DNA of 64,000 nt from Gemmatimonadaceae bacterium (GCA_035533015.1 DATLUQ010000051.1:244558-308557), one strand, 5' to 3'; positions 42,493 through 52,487 are shown, numbered from the stretch's first letter. The notes: generated from the letters alone by a model not told the origin. Made by a program: numbers and translations.

Positions 42493-44094
42493 TCATCCGG
42501 AAGAACCTTCCATTCTTGATGCTTTTTCCGCGGCCGCGATTTCGCGCAACGCCGGCAGCACGTCGCCCATCGCGATCGGCGCCGAGCCCGGCGTGCCCAT
42601 CGCGAAGTAGAGGTCGTGCCACATGGCATACAGTCGGTCGTACGTGGCGCGGGCCGCCGGATCGGGCTTCACCTCGCGGAACGGTGGACAGAGCGCGCGC
42701 TGCGCCTCGACGATCGACGGGAACACGCCCGCCGCCAGAAACGCGAACAGCGCCGAACCCAGACTCGTGATCGGCCGCTCCGGCACGAGCATCGGCTTGT
42801 TCATCACGTTCGCGTATACCTGATTCAGCACCGCATTCTTCTGCGGAATGCCGCCGCCCTGAATCACCCGCTCGATTGGCACGCCGTACTCGGCCATGCG
42901 CTCGAGAATCACCCGCGTGTGGAACGCCGTGCCCTCGATGGCCGCGAACAATTCGTCGGCAGCGGTGTGGTGCAGGTTCCAGCCGAGCGTGACGCCGCCC
43001 AGCCGCGCGTTCACCAACACGGTTCGATCGCCATTGTCCCACGTGAGGCGCAGCAGGCCGGTCTGGCCGGGCCGGTACGCGTCGAGCCCCGCGGCCAGAT
43101 CGCGGACGCGGCTGCCGGCGCGGTTCGCGATCGCCTCGAAAATATCGCCCACGGCCGAGAGACCCGCCTCGATTCCCACCAGGCCGGGGTCCACGGAGCC
43201 CGGCACCACGCCGCACAATCCCGGAATGCAGCCGGTATCGCGGGCAACGGCGATGATGCACGTGGACGTGCCGACCACGTTCACGACGTCGCCCTCGGTC
43301 ACGCCGGCGCCGAGTGCGTCCCAGTGCGCATCGAACGCCCCCACGGGAATCGGAATTCCGGCGCGGAGCCCGAGCTTGACGGACCAGTCCGGGCTCAATC
43401 GGCCGGCAATGTGATCCGAGGTCAGGTAGCGGCCGCCGAGTTTGGCGCGCACCCCGGCAAGCAGCGGATCGACGTGCACCAGGAATGCTTCGGGGGGCAG
43501 TCCGCCGAGCTTGGCGTTCCAGAGCCATTTGTGTCCCATGGCGCAGACGCTGCGCGCCACGTGCTCGGGATCGGTCTCTCCACACAGCGTCGCCGCGACC
43601 ATGTCGCAGTGCTCGAGCGCCGTCACGAACCGGTCGCGCTTGTCGGGGTTGTGGCGCAGCCAGTGGAGCAGCTTGGCAAAGCCCCACTCCGAGGAATACA
43701 CGCCGCCGCAGTAGTCGATGGCCGGCAGCCGTTCGCGGTTCGCGACCTCGGTGATCAACGCCGCTTCGTCCTTGGCGCGGTGGTCGCACCACAGATAGTA
43801 GTCGTCGAGCGGCTGGAGTCCCGCGCCCACCGGAATCACCGTCGAGCCGGTGGTATCGAGGGCGATCGACAGGACGTCGCCGCCCGGCACGCCCGCCTCG
43901 GCGAGCGCGAGCCGCATCGCGCGGGCGAGGGCGTCCATGTGGGCCGCGTGCGATTGCGTGGCGAAGTCCGGATCGGCCCGGTTGCGGATCACCGGGTACT
44001 CCCCCACCCCCGTGCCCACCGGGCCCTTCACGCTGTCCACGATGGATACGCGCACGCTCTGCGTGCCGAAGTCCACCCCGGCGACGACGGCCAT
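42493..44094 (-). CDS. araB: Ribulokinase
   Basis: FGGY-family sugar kinase, 533 residues, phosphorylating L-ribulose. The N-terminal phosphate loop VAGVDFGTQSVRVSIVD, the LDTTGSTVIPV segment, CDHRAKDEA and the FDAHWDALGAG catalytic-aspartate segment are characteristic of AraB, as is GGGIPQKNAVLNQVYANVM. The last ten residues (RMEGSSG end) lie in the adjacent repeat-like element and may be a recent extension. It follows the isomerase gene by five bases. Confidence 0.94.
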   Translation of the reverse strand: MAVVAGVDFGTQSVRVSIVDSVKGPVGTGVGEYPVIRNRADPDFATQSHAAHMDALARAMRLALAEAGVPGGDVLSIALDTTGSTVIPVGAGLQPLDDYYLWCDHRAKDEAALITEVANRERLPAIDYCGGVYSSEWGFAKLLHWLRHNPDKRDRFVTALEHCDMVAATLCGETDPEHVARSVCAMGHKWLWNAKLGGLPPEAFLVHVDPLLAGVRAKLGGRYLTSDHIAGRLSPDWSVKLGLRAGIPIPVGAFDAHWDALGAGVTEGDVVNVVGTSTCIIAVARDTGCIPGLCGVVPGSVDPGLVGIEAGLSAVGDIFEAIANRAGSRVRDLAAGLDAYRPGQTGLLRLTWDNGDRTVLVNARLGGVTLGWNLHHTAADELFAAIEGTAFHTRVILERMAEYGVPIERVIQGGGIPQKNAVLNQVYANVMNKPMLVPERPITSLGSALFAFLAAGVFPSIVEAQRALCPPFREVKPDPAARATYDRLYAMWHDLYFAMGTPGSAPIAMGDVLPALREIAAAEKASRMEGSSG

Positions 44095-44099
44095 GCGTG

Positions 44100-45608
44100 C
44101 TACTCGTGGCGCAGCGTGTCCCACCCGAGGTACCGGGTGGTGGCCTCGTGCAGCACGTCGGCGACCACGGAGAGATTGGCCGCTACGTGATGCTCGAAGC
44201 CGTTCTCGCAGATGTAGCGCAACAGGTGCTGGAGATTGCCGATCTCCACCACGCCGGCGCCGCCGAACGTGTTGAGCGGATCCTTGGTGAACCGCCCCTC
44301 GCCCACGTAGCCGCGCATCCCGCCCGACCGGTCGTCGGTCGAGAAGCGGGCGAACGTCATCGGACCGGCCTTCACCCGTCCCACGATGGTGCCATAGGTG
44401 TTTTCCCGCCCGACGGTTCCGGCGATGATCTCCTGGTAGTCCATGCGCTGGTCGTCGAAGAACGCCTTGGGCAGGTTGCTGCAGTGGAAGCAGACGGCCT
44501 TGTCGGGGTCGTCGCCATAATTGTTGTTCCAGTCGAGCAGTGCGCTCGGGGTGCCCGAGGCGAGCGTGAGGGCGTACATGCTCACCGTGCCGCACACGTC
44601 CACCTCGCAGGCGCTGGGCATCAGGTCGTTGCTCATCATGCTCATCAGCGTGCACGGCACGACGCCGAAGAATTCCTCCAGCGACGTCCAGCACTGCACC
44701 GCGCTCACCGTCACGTCGGCCTCCTTCATCCAGCCGTCCACCACGGCGCCGAGCTTGGCCATCTTGAGCAACGCCGCGTCGGGCACGCCGTCGGTGCTCA
44801 CGTAGGCGTGCATCTGCTCGAGCTTGCGCTTCACGGCGCGGTCGCCGTCCTTGATCCGTTCCACCCGGCCGAGGATCTCCGAGAGATCGATCGGTTCCAC
44901 GGCGATCCCCTGCGCTTCGAGGATCTTCTCGCTGTAGCGGACGGTCTTGAACGCCGCCGGCCGCGCGCCGATGGCGCCGATGCGCGCCGTACGGAGGCCG
45001 TTGACCACGCGGCACACCCCGGCGAATTTGCGAAGATCTTTGCGGAAACTTTCCGCTCCGGGTGCCACCGTGTGCACGGTGGTGAGCGAATAGGGGATGC
45101 CGTACTGCGTGAGCACGTTGCACACCGACATCTTGCCGCAGAATGCGTCGCGCCGATTGGCGATCAACATCTGCTTCGGGTCGTCGGCGGCGGCGTGCAC
45201 GAGCACCGGGACGTGCAATCCCGCCAGGCGCAGCGTCTCGGCCACGCCGCGCTCGTCGCCGAAGTTGGGCAACGTGACGACCACGCCGGCAATGCGATCC
45301 CGGTGCTTCCTGAACAGTGCCGCGCAGGCCTTGGCTTCGTCCCGGCTCTCCACGGCCCCGTACCGCGTGTCGTTCGCGCCGAGTGCCACGACGTCGAACC
45401 CTTCTTCCTTGAGCACGGCGAGCATCTGGTCGCGCCCTTCGCGCGCCAGGTGCCCGGGAAAGAAGCCTCGGTTGCCGACCAGCAACCCCACGGTGACGCG
45501 CTTGGCGGGCGCCGCGCGTTTTGGGGCGGCGCGCGGTGCGGAGGCCGGCTTCCGCGCCACGTCGGCGGCGCGCTTTCTGGACTGGATCTGGTGGAGAGGC
45601 ATCGTCAT
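44100..45608 (-). CDS. L-fucose/L-arabinose isomerase-family protein
   Basis: 502 residues of the fucose-isomerase-like family (COG2407 type), not canonical AraA. Conserved features: VTVGLLVGNRGFFPGHLAREGRDQ at the N-terminal domain, KTVRYSEKILEAQGI, the acidic metal site region CWTSLEEFFGVVPC, CEVDVCGTVSMYAL and ENTYGTIVGRVKAGPMTFARF. Adjacency to araB and araD suggests it isomerises L-arabinose to L-ribulose in place of AraA. An unusual basic/Ala-rich 35-residue N-terminal extension precedes the domain; ATG at 45602 is a near-equal start. Confidence 0.82.
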   Translation of the reverse strand: MTMPLHQIQSRKRAADVARKPASAPRAAPKRAAPAKRVTVGLLVGNRGFFPGHLAREGRDQMLAVLKEEGFDVVALGANDTRYGAVESRDEAKACAALFRKHRDRIAGVVVTLPNFGDERGVAETLRLAGLHVPVLVHAAADDPKQMLIANRRDAFCGKMSVCNVLTQYGIPYSLTTVHTVAPGAESFRKDLRKFAGVCRVVNGLRTARIGAIGARPAAFKTVRYSEKILEAQGIAVEPIDLSEILGRVERIKDGDRAVKRKLEQMHAYVSTDGVPDAALLKMAKLGAVVDGWMKEADVTVSAVQCWTSLEEFFGVVPCTLMSMMSNDLMPSACEVDVCGTVSMYALTLASGTPSALLDWNNNYGDDPDKAVCFHCSNLPKAFFDDQRMDYQEIIAGTVGRENTYGTIVGRVKAGPMTFARFSTDDRSGGMRGYVGEGRFTKDPLNTFGGAGVVEIGNLQHLLRYICENGFEHHVAANLSVVADVLHEATTRYLGWDTLRHE

Positions 45609-45677
45609 CTCAGGCGGTGAAAGCGAGTAGAGATTACGGGCCGCACCGCGATGCGGGAAGAGTGCCGCCGCATCGCG

Positions 45678-45706
45678 TTGACACGGTTATCGACGCGCCG
45701 TAACGT
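45678..45706 (+). promoter_or_regulatory. Promoter of the sugar ABC transporter operon
   Basis: A perfect TTGACA (45678-45683) and TAACGT (45701-45706) are 17 bases apart. The expected start near 45713 leaves a 26-base leader to the ATG at 45739 and rules out an in-frame TTG at 45706. The isomerase gene diverges from this region. Confidence 0.7.
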
Positions 45707-45738
45707 TGCTCACGCTCACGCCTGCAGCCCTCACCGTA

Positions 45739-46884
45739 ATGGAAGTGCCGCCCGAACACCAACCCGCCCAGGCCGCGCCCTCCGCCTCGCCGAGCCCACC
45801 CGCTGTACCCGGCGCGTCGTCCACGCAAGCCGCGGGCCGTTCGTGGCTCCGATTGGTTCTCCGTTCGCCGCAGCTCGGTCTGCTGGGCGTGCTGGTGGCG
45901 CTGAGCGTCGTGTTGACGCTCACCGCCGGATCGCACGTGGATGCGTTGACGGGACAAACGGTCAACAACTTTCTGAACAAGTACACGCTGCTCCAGATGG
46001 CCACCGACGCCAGCGGGTTCGCGATCATGGGCGTCGGCGCGACGATCGTCATCATCGCCGGCGGCATCGACCTGTCGGTGGGCGCCGTGTACGCGGTCTC
46101 CGGCGTCACCATGGCGATGGTGCTCCGCGCCGTCGGCCCGATGGGCCCCGTGGCGACGGTCGCCCTGGGGCTCGCCACCTGCATCAGCGTGAGCCTGATG
46201 TGCGGACTCGCCAACGGGATCATGGTGATCGGCCTGGGCGTGCACTCGTTCATCATCACGCTGGGCACGATGTGGATTCTGCGTGGCCTCGCGTTCGTCA
46301 CGAGCCACGCCGAGAGCATCATCCTGCCGGGCCGCCTCACCAATGTCGTGCGGGCGCAGATGGGACTGGGCGAGGGGCTCTACCCGGTGCCGATGCTGGT
46401 CATGTTCGTGGTCACCGCTCTCGGCGCGGTCTACCTGTCGCGCACGGTCATGGGCCGTCACGTCTTCGCGGTGGGCGGCAACCCCGAAGCGAGCCGGTAT
46501 GCCGGCCTCAACGTGAAGCGTGTGACCCTCGGCGTGTTCGTCCTCTCGGGCCTCTCGGCTGGCATCGCCGCCTTCCTCGGCGCCGGCTTCTACGGATCAT
46601 CCACCTCGTCCGATGCCAACGGGTACGAACTGTACGTGATCGCGTCGGCCGTCGTCGGCGGCGCGAGTCTGTCCGGCGGTAAGGGCAGCGCGGTGAGCGC
46701 CATGCTCGGCGCCATGCTCATCGTCGTCATCCGACAGGCCATCCGCACGCTGCACCTCGATCAGAATTATGAATGGATCATCGTCGGCACGGCGATGATC
46801 CTCGCCGTCGTCATCGATCAGAGCGGCACCCGGCTGATGTCGCGCCGCCTGACCGCTGGCCGCGACTCGTCGCGGTCCACCTAG
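45739..46884 (+). CDS. Sugar ABC transporter permease (RbsC/AraH type)
   Basis: 381 residues: a Pro/Ala-rich cytoplasmic N-terminus (about 1-45) and eight to ten membrane helices. The family signature is clear in GATIVIIAGGIDLSVGAVYAVSG and the loop GGNPEASRYAGLNVKRV, and in SSDANGYELYVIASAVVGGASLSGGKG. It imports a pentose or hexose with the following binding protein and ATPase. ATG at 45739 is set by the promoter position. No Shine-Dalgarno sequence is seen. Confidence 0.92.
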   Translation: MEVPPEHQPAQAAPSASPSPPAVPGASSTQAAGRSWLRLVLRSPQLGLLGVLVALSVVLTLTAGSHVDALTGQTVNNFLNKYTLLQMATDASGFAIMGVGATIVIIAGGIDLSVGAVYAVSGVTMAMVLRAVGPMGPVATVALGLATCISVSLMCGLANGIMVIGLGVHSFIITLGTMWILRGLAFVTSHAESIILPGRLTNVVRAQMGLGEGLYPVPMLVMFVVTALGAVYLSRTVMGRHVFAVGGNPEASRYAGLNVKRVTLGVFVLSGLSAGIAAFLGAGFYGSSTSSDANGYELYVIASAVVGGASLSGGKGSAVSAMLGAMLIVVIRQAIRTLHLDQNYEWIIVGTAMILAVVIDQSGTRLMSRRLTAGRDSSRST

Positions 46885-46906
46885 CTGCCTCACTTCCGGA
46901 GTCCCG

Positions 46907-47962
46907 ATGCCGCGTGCCTCTCGCTTTGTCCGTTTCGCTTCCCTTGGATTGATCGCCTGGGCAGCCGCCTGTGGCGGTTCCAATAAAGTCGCGGCCGGCG
47001 GCAGCACCGCCGCCACGGCGGCGGCGAATACCGCGCTCCCCAAGACGTTCACGATCGCCATGATCGCCAAGAGTTCCACCAATCCGGTGTTCCTCTCGGG
47101 GCGGATCGGCGCCGAAGCGGCGGCCGCCGAGCAGAGCAAGAAGCTCGGCATCAACATCAGCATCGACTGGCTCACACCGCCCACCGAGGACGCACAGGTC
47201 CAGGCCCAGCGCGTGTCCCAGGCCGTGGACGCCGGCGACAACGCCATCCTCATGTCCACGAGCGATGCGAACAAGGTCACCGATGCGATCAACTCGGCGG
47301 TGGATCGCGGGGTACCGGTGATGATGTTCGACAGCGACGCCCCCAACTCCAAGCGCTTCTCGTTCTATGGGGGCGACGACAACGCGATCGGCCGCCAGGT
47401 GATGGACGAACTCGCCAAGCAGATGAACGGCAAGGGCAACATCGCGATTCTCGCCGGCAACCAGAACGCGCCCAACCTGCAGCAGCGTGTGCAGGGGGTG
47501 AAGGACGCCGCCGCGAAGTACCCCGGCATCAAGATCCTCAGCACCTTCTATCATGCGGAGACGCCGCAGGACGCTGCCGCGGAGGTCATACGGGCGATGA
47601 ACGCCTACCCCAACATCCAGGGTTGGGCGATGATCGGCGGTTGGGCGCTCTGGACCAAGGCGCTGCTCACCACGCTCGACCCATCCAAGATCAAGGTGGT
47701 GTCGGTGGACGCGCTGCCGCAGCAGCTGGCGTACATCACCAAGGGCATCGCCCCCGTGCTGCTGGCCCAGCCCACGTACGACTGGGGCTACGTGTCGGTG
47801 AACACCATCGTGGACCACGTGTTGCTGCACCAGGACGTGCCGGCACACGTGCAGATGAATCTGATCCGCGTCACCAAGGACAACCTGGGCACCTATGCGC
47901 GGCAGCTGAAGGCATGGGGATTCACCGACGTCGACTCCACGTATCTCGCGCTGCCCCACTGA
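46907..47962 (+). CDS. Sugar ABC transporter substrate-binding lipoprotein
   Basis: Periplasmic-binding-protein type 1 fold, 351 residues, with a lipoprotein signal (LIAWAAAC, C22) and an Ala/Thr-rich linker to about residue 45. TIAMIAKSSTNPVF, the GDNAILMSTSDANKV segment, VPVMMFDSDAPNS and GNIAILAGNQNAPNLQQR match RbsB-type binding proteins. The ligand cannot be read from sequence; arabinose or galactose fits the context. It sits between permease and ATPase genes, an unusual order but with short gaps (22 and 6 bases). Confidence 0.92.
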   Translation: MPRASRFVRFASLGLIAWAAACGGSNKVAAGGSTAATAAANTALPKTFTIAMIAKSSTNPVFLSGRIGAEAAAAEQSKKLGINISIDWLTPPTEDAQVQAQRVSQAVDAGDNAILMSTSDANKVTDAINSAVDRGVPVMMFDSDAPNSKRFSFYGGDDNAIGRQVMDELAKQMNGKGNIAILAGNQNAPNLQQRVQGVKDAAAKYPGIKILSTFYHAETPQDAAAEVIRAMNAYPNIQGWAMIGGWALWTKALLTTLDPSKIKVVSVDALPQQLAYITKGIAPVLLAQPTYDWGYVSVNTIVDHVLLHQDVPAHVQMNLIRVTKDNLGTYARQLKAWGFTDVDSTYLALPH

Positions 47963-47968
47963 GCCATC

Positions 47969-49477
47969 ATGACCGAGCCCGCGGTTCGCTTCTCCGGCAT
48001 CACCAAGCGCTTTCCCGGCGTCACGGCGCTGCACGACGTCTCGTTCGACGTCGCGCCGGGGTCGTGCCACGCCGTGTGCGGTGAGAACGGCGCCGGCAAG
48101 AGCACGCTCGGCAAGATCCTCGCCGGACTCATCGAACCCGACGCGGGCCAGATCGAGCTTCGTGGGCGCGCGGTACGGTTCACCAGCCCCCGCGACGCCC
48201 TCAAGGCGGGCGTCGCCATGGTGCACCAGGAACTGGCGCTGTGTGAGAACATGACCGTGGCCGAGAATCTCTGCCTGGGCAATCTGCCCGCGCGGAGGCT
48301 GTTCGTCTCGCGTGAACGGCTCCACGCCCGGGCCCGGGACCTGTTGGCTGCGGTCGGCGCCGACACCGACGTGTCGCGCGCCATGTCCGGCCTCACGATG
48401 GCCGAGCAGCAGCGCGTGCAGATCGCCGCCGCCGTAGGCAGCGGCGCCCGCATCATCGTATTCGACGAACCCACGAGCAGCCTGGCCGAAGGCGAGGCTG
48501 TCGCGCTGTACGAGCTGATCGGGCGCCTCACGGCGAGCGGCGTCACCGTGCTCTACGTGTCGCACCGCATGCACGAGATCTTCCGGCTCTGCGACACCGT
48601 GACCGTGCTGCGGGATGGGCGGCACGTCGCGACCCGGGCCATCGCCGCGCTCGACGAGGCCACCATCGTGCAGCTCATGATCGGACGCAAACTCGACCAG
48701 TACTTCCCCGCGCACGTGGGCGGCCAGCGTGGCGCGGAACTGTTGCGCGTTGAAGGATTGACGCACGCCGGCCGGTTCGAGAACGTGTCGTTTGCCGTGC
48801 ATGCCGGTGAGGTCGTGGGGTTGGCCGGGCTGGTGGGCGCCGGACGCTCCGAGGTCGCCCAGGCGATTTTCGGACTCGACCCTCGCGCCGGCGGCACCGT
48901 GTACCTGGCGGGCCGCCGCGTCCGCATCCGGTCGCCGCGCCACGCCATGGCGCTCGGAATCGGCTTCGTGCCCGAAGATCGCAAGCGGCAGGGGCTCGTC
49001 CTCTCGCTCGCCGCTCGCGAGAACACCACGCTTCCCACCCTCGGCCGTCTCGCGCGCCATACGTGGATCCAGCGCCGCCGCGAACGCGCGGTCACGCTCG
49101 AGTACTTCCACCGGCTCGGGATCCGCGCCAACCTCGTCGACGCCGGTACGTCGTCGCTGTCGGGCGGCAACCAGCAGAAAGTCGTGCTCGCCAAGTGGCT
49201 GGCCGCGGAGAGCCGGGTGCTCATTCTCGACGAACCGACCCGCGGCGTGGACGTCGGCGCCAAAGCCGAGTTGCATGCCTGGATCGACCGACTGGCCGCG
49301 AGCGGCGTCGGGATCCTGCTCATCTCCAGCGAGCTGCCCGAACTGCTCAACCTCTCGACGCGGATCCTCGTGCTGCGCGCGGGTCGCATCACCGGTGAAG
49401 TGTCGCGCACCCGGGCCGATCAGGATCTGCTGTTGCGGATGATGACCGGACTGGACGGCGCTGTGGCGGTGGCATGA
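47969..49477 (+). CDS. Sugar ABC transporter ATP-binding protein (RbsA/MglA type)
   Basis: 502 residues with two ATPase halves. The first has Walker A GENGAGKST (38-46) and Walker B IIVFDEPTSSL but an aberrant signature (AMSGLTMAEQQ instead of LSGGQ). The second has a degenerate Walker A (GLVGAGRSE), as usual in this family, with intact SSLSGGNQQK and LILDEPTRGVDVG. It energises the transporter and its stop overlaps the next gene as ATGA. Confidence 0.94.
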   Translation: MTEPAVRFSGITKRFPGVTALHDVSFDVAPGSCHAVCGENGAGKSTLGKILAGLIEPDAGQIELRGRAVRFTSPRDALKAGVAMVHQELALCENMTVAENLCLGNLPARRLFVSRERLHARARDLLAAVGADTDVSRAMSGLTMAEQQRVQIAAAVGSGARIIVFDEPTSSLAEGEAVALYELIGRLTASGVTVLYVSHRMHEIFRLCDTVTVLRDGRHVATRAIAALDEATIVQLMIGRKLDQYFPAHVGGQRGAELLRVEGLTHAGRFENVSFAVHAGEVVGLAGLVGAGRSEVAQAIFGLDPRAGGTVYLAGRRVRIRSPRHAMALGIGFVPEDRKRQGLVLSLAARENTTLPTLGRLARHTWIQRRRERAVTLEYFHRLGIRANLVDAGTSSLSGGNQQKVVLAKWLAAESRVLILDEPTRGVDVGAKAELHAWIDRLAASGVGILLISSELPELLNLSTRILVLRAGRITGEVSRTRADQDLLLRMMTGLDGAVAVA

Positions 49478-51294
49478 GTGAGTTCATATCACGGCGCCAT
49501 ATGCTCAAGCTCCTCGGCGCGGCGGGGGCGGGCACCGTTCTGCCGGCGGGCCTCACGCCGGTGACGCCGGACCGGCCTCCCGGGGCCATCCAGCCCCCCG
49601 CCGCGCCCGGTGCGCCGGTGGAGATCCTGCCGCTCGTCTCGACCAGCGACGTGTTCATTCCGCCGCGCGGTCGCGGATTCGACAAGTTCAGCTTCGATTT
49701 CCCCGAGCCGTCGGTGCCCTTTGCCGGCCTGCAGTTCGGCTTCCTGGTGTTCACGCGGGAGAATGCGTACGGCCTCGACGCCGCCGCGATGAAGGCCGAC
49801 GCCAACGGCGACGCGATGACCGTCACGTGCAACGGGTTCGTATGGGCGGGCGGGCAGGAGCGGGCGCCCGGCACGCTCGTCGCGCGCTTGAGGCGCGACG
49901 GGGACGCCGTCACCGTGGACGTCGCCGCCGAGATGGGGCAGCCGATCAAGACCGTCACGACGATCGTGCGCGGCGTGCCGCGCGGGCGGATCTCCACGGG
50001 CTATGACTTCTTCGATCCGCGTGACGACGAGCTGTTGTTCGGGTATCCGTTCAGCGGAGGCGATCTGTTCGGGCCCGGCGGCGCAGGCGGCCTCACCACA
50101 CCGCTCGCCCTCATCAAACAGAGCGACACCGAGTACTTCTACCTGCAATCGCTCGACGACCAGGTGCGCACCAAGCGGTTCTATTTGCAGCCCGGCGAGT
50201 CGAGCTACCGCGTGGAAGCCATCTTCGAGGAGGACGGCTGGCGCAACGAGACCAGACTCGTCGTGCCCACCTGGCGGTTCGGCCGGGCCGCGAGCCCTGA
50301 CGCCGTGATCCACGAGCACTACGAGCATCTGGCGCGCGTGTATCACGTTCAGCCCTTCGACACGCGCCCCGACGTGCCCGCTTGGTTGCGCGACACGGCG
50401 CTCGTGCTCACCCTCAACGGGCAGCACTACAGCGGATACGTGTTCAACGACTACGCACGCATGCTGGAGATTCTGCGGTGGACTGCCACGCAGATTCCCG
50501 CCGGTCGCGTGCTCGTCTTCATCTCCGCCTGGGACGGCCGCTACTACTGGGACTACCCGCTGTATCGCGCTTCCAACCGCATGGGCGGCGAGGCGGGCTT
50601 CCGCCGGCTGATCCACGAGGCGCAGGGGCTGGGCTTCCACATGATGCCGATGTTCGGCGCCAACGCGGCCAATAAGAAGCTGCCGATGTACGCCAAGATC
50701 GCCGATGGCCTCACCGCAAAGATCGACGGCGACGAACTCGACCTCAACTGGGTGGATTGGGACAACGACCGCCACCAGGAAGGCTGGCTGGCCTACATGA
50801 ACCTCGGCGTCGATTCCTGGCGCGAGTGGCTCACCGGGCGAATCGCCGACTGCGTCGACCGCTACGGCGTGGATGCCTACTTCCTCGACATCGCCGGCGG
50901 TTGGGTGAACAATCCCAAGGCCGATATGCACGGCGGCATGCGGCAGATGGTCGGCGACCTCCGCCGGCGCTATCCCGCCGTGCTGGCCTGCGGCGAGATG
51001 CACTACGACGGGCTGCTGGAATTCATTCCTCTGTACCAGTCAGGCGGCGGCGGGCTGTTCAAGAACGATGTCCAGCGCTACGCCCGGTTCTTCCAGCACC
51101 TGAGCCATCCCGCACCGGGTCGCGGCTCGAGCGGCGTGCACGAGTCGGGCTTCGGACGGTTCAATCCGCAGACGCTGTCGCTCTCCCCCGACGCCATCCC
51201 CACGCTCAACATCGTGGACGACACCTTCAGCAAGCATCGCGACCTGATGGCCGCCGTGATCGCGGCAGCCAAGAGTCGCGCGGGCATTCCTTAG
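49474..51294 (+). CDS. Tat-exported glycoside hydrolase-like TIM-barrel protein
   Basis: 606 residues. The N-terminus SEFISRRHMLKLLGAAGAG is a twin-arginine signal. Residues 50-290 form a beta-rich domain; 300-600 look like a glycosidase barrel with FISAWDGRYYWDYPLY, VDWDNDRHQ, YGVDAYFLDIAGG and VLACGEMHYDG, where the Asp after YFL and the Glu in GEM are candidate nucleophile and acid/base by analogy with GH27/36-type barrels (DUF6259-like). No CAZy family is assigned with certainty. It is cotranscribed with the ABC transporter, so it probably releases the transported sugar. Confidence 0.65.
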   Translation: MSEFISRRHMLKLLGAAGAGTVLPAGLTPVTPDRPPGAIQPPAAPGAPVEILPLVSTSDVFIPPRGRGFDKFSFDFPEPSVPFAGLQFGFLVFTRENAYGLDAAAMKADANGDAMTVTCNGFVWAGGQERAPGTLVARLRRDGDAVTVDVAAEMGQPIKTVTTIVRGVPRGRISTGYDFFDPRDDELLFGYPFSGGDLFGPGGAGGLTTPLALIKQSDTEYFYLQSLDDQVRTKRFYLQPGESSYRVEAIFEEDGWRNETRLVVPTWRFGRAASPDAVIHEHYEHLARVYHVQPFDTRPDVPAWLRDTALVLTLNGQHYSGYVFNDYARMLEILRWTATQIPAGRVLVFISAWDGRYYWDYPLYRASNRMGGEAGFRRLIHEAQGLGFHMMPMFGANAANKKLPMYAKIADGLTAKIDGDELDLNWVDWDNDRHQEGWLAYMNLGVDSWREWLTGRIADCVDRYGVDAYFLDIAGGWVNNPKADMHGGMRQMVGDLRRRYPAVLACGEMHYDGLLEFIPLYQSGGGGLFKNDVQRYARFFQHLSHPAPGRGSSGVHESGFGRFNPQTLSLSPDAIPTLNIVDDTFSKHRDLMAAVIAAAKSRAGIP

Positions 51295-51304
51295 GAGTTC
51301 GCAT

Positions 51305-52486
51305 ATGAGATCGCGTCATGGGCGTGGCGTGCACGGCGCGCACGTTGCCACGGGTGCTGGGGCCGCCCTTCTCCTTCTTCTCCAGGTGGGTTGCATGTCC
51401 AAGACTCCCCCGGCCAGCGCCGCGGCGGCGAGCGTCACCCGGGCGCCGTTCGGCGTGCTGGCCAACGGCGATTCCGTCCATGTCTTCACTCTCACCAACA
51501 CCCAGGGCATCCAACTGCGCGCGCTGGACTACGGCGGCATCATCCAGTCGCTTCGCACGCCGGACCGCACGGGCAAGTTCGGCGACATCGTGCTCGGCTT
51601 CGACTCGCTCGACCAGTATGTGAAGCTCTCGCCCTACTTCGGGGCCATCGTCGGCCGGTATGCCAACCGCATCGCCAAGGGACGCTTCACCCTCGACGGC
51701 AAGACCTACACGCTGGCCACCAACAACGGCCCCAATGCCCTGCACGGCGGGCTCGTGGGGTTCGACAAGGTCGTATGGGGCGCCGAGCCGTTCCAGAACG
51801 ACAGCAGCGTCGGTGTGGTGTGGACGCACATCAGCCCCGACGGCGACCAGGGGTATCCCGGTACGCTCTCGGCGCGCGTCACCTACACCCTCACCAATGA
51901 TGATCGGTTGATCATCGACTACCAGGCCACTACCGACAAGCCGACGATCCTGAACATCACCAACCACAGCTACTTCAACCTGGCCGGCGCCGGGTCCGGC
52001 GACGTGCTGAACGAAGTGATGATGATCAACGCCGACTCCATCACGCCCGTCGATTCGACGCTCATCCCCACCGGCAAACTCGAAGCCGTGGCAGGAACGC
52101 CCTTCGACTTCCGCACCCCCACCGCCATCGGGGCGCGCATCACCGCCCCCAACCAGCAGCTCAGGTTCGCCGGCGGATACGATCACAACTTCGTGCTCAA
52201 TGGCGCCGAAAGCGGGCTCTCGCACGCCGCGCAGGCCGTCGATCCCGCCGCCGGGCGCACGCTCGACGTCTACACCACGCAGCCCGGCCTCCAGTTCTAC
52301 ACCGGGAACTTCCTCGATGGATCGTTCGCCGGGATCGGCGGTGTGTACGGACACCGGTCCGGGTTCGCCCTCGAGACGCAGCATTATCCCGATTCACCCA
52401 ACCACGCGAACTTCCCGTCGGTCGTCCTGCGCCCGGGCGACACGTACCGGTCGCAGACGGTGTTCCGGTTCGGCGTGGAGAAGTAG
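51305..52486 (+). CDS. galM: Aldose 1-epimerase (galactose mutarotase), exported lipoprotein
   Basis: 393 residues. A signal peptide with a possible lipidation Cys30 (LLLLLQVGC) precedes a complete galactose mutarotase domain: YGGIIQSL, GRYANRIAKGRF, NALHGG, the NHSYFNL histidine and the catalytic Glu in FALETQHYPDSPNH. It interconverts sugar anomers, here in the periplasm, ahead of transport. AGGAG lies seven bases before the ATG. Confidence 0.92.
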   Translation: MRSRHGRGVHGAHVATGAGAALLLLLQVGCMSKTPPASAAAASVTRAPFGVLANGDSVHVFTLTNTQGIQLRALDYGGIIQSLRTPDRTGKFGDIVLGFDSLDQYVKLSPYFGAIVGRYANRIAKGRFTLDGKTYTLATNNGPNALHGGLVGFDKVVWGAEPFQNDSSVGVVWTHISPDGDQGYPGTLSARVTYTLTNDDRLIIDYQATTDKPTILNITNHSYFNLAGAGSGDVLNEVMMINADSITPVDSTLIPTGKLEAVAGTPFDFRTPTAIGARITAPNQQLRFAGGYDHNFVLNGAESGLSHAAQAVDPAAGRTLDVYTTQPGLQFYTGNFLDGSFAGIGGVYGHRSGFALETQHYPDSPNHANFPSVVLRPGDTYRSQTVFRFGVEK

Positions 52487-52487
52487 A

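Noticed and set aside
46811..49276. 821-codon open frame on the minus strand opposite the sugar ABC genes
   Set aside because: Antisense to clear binding-protein and ATPase genes; His/Arg/Val-rich composition typical of shadow frames.
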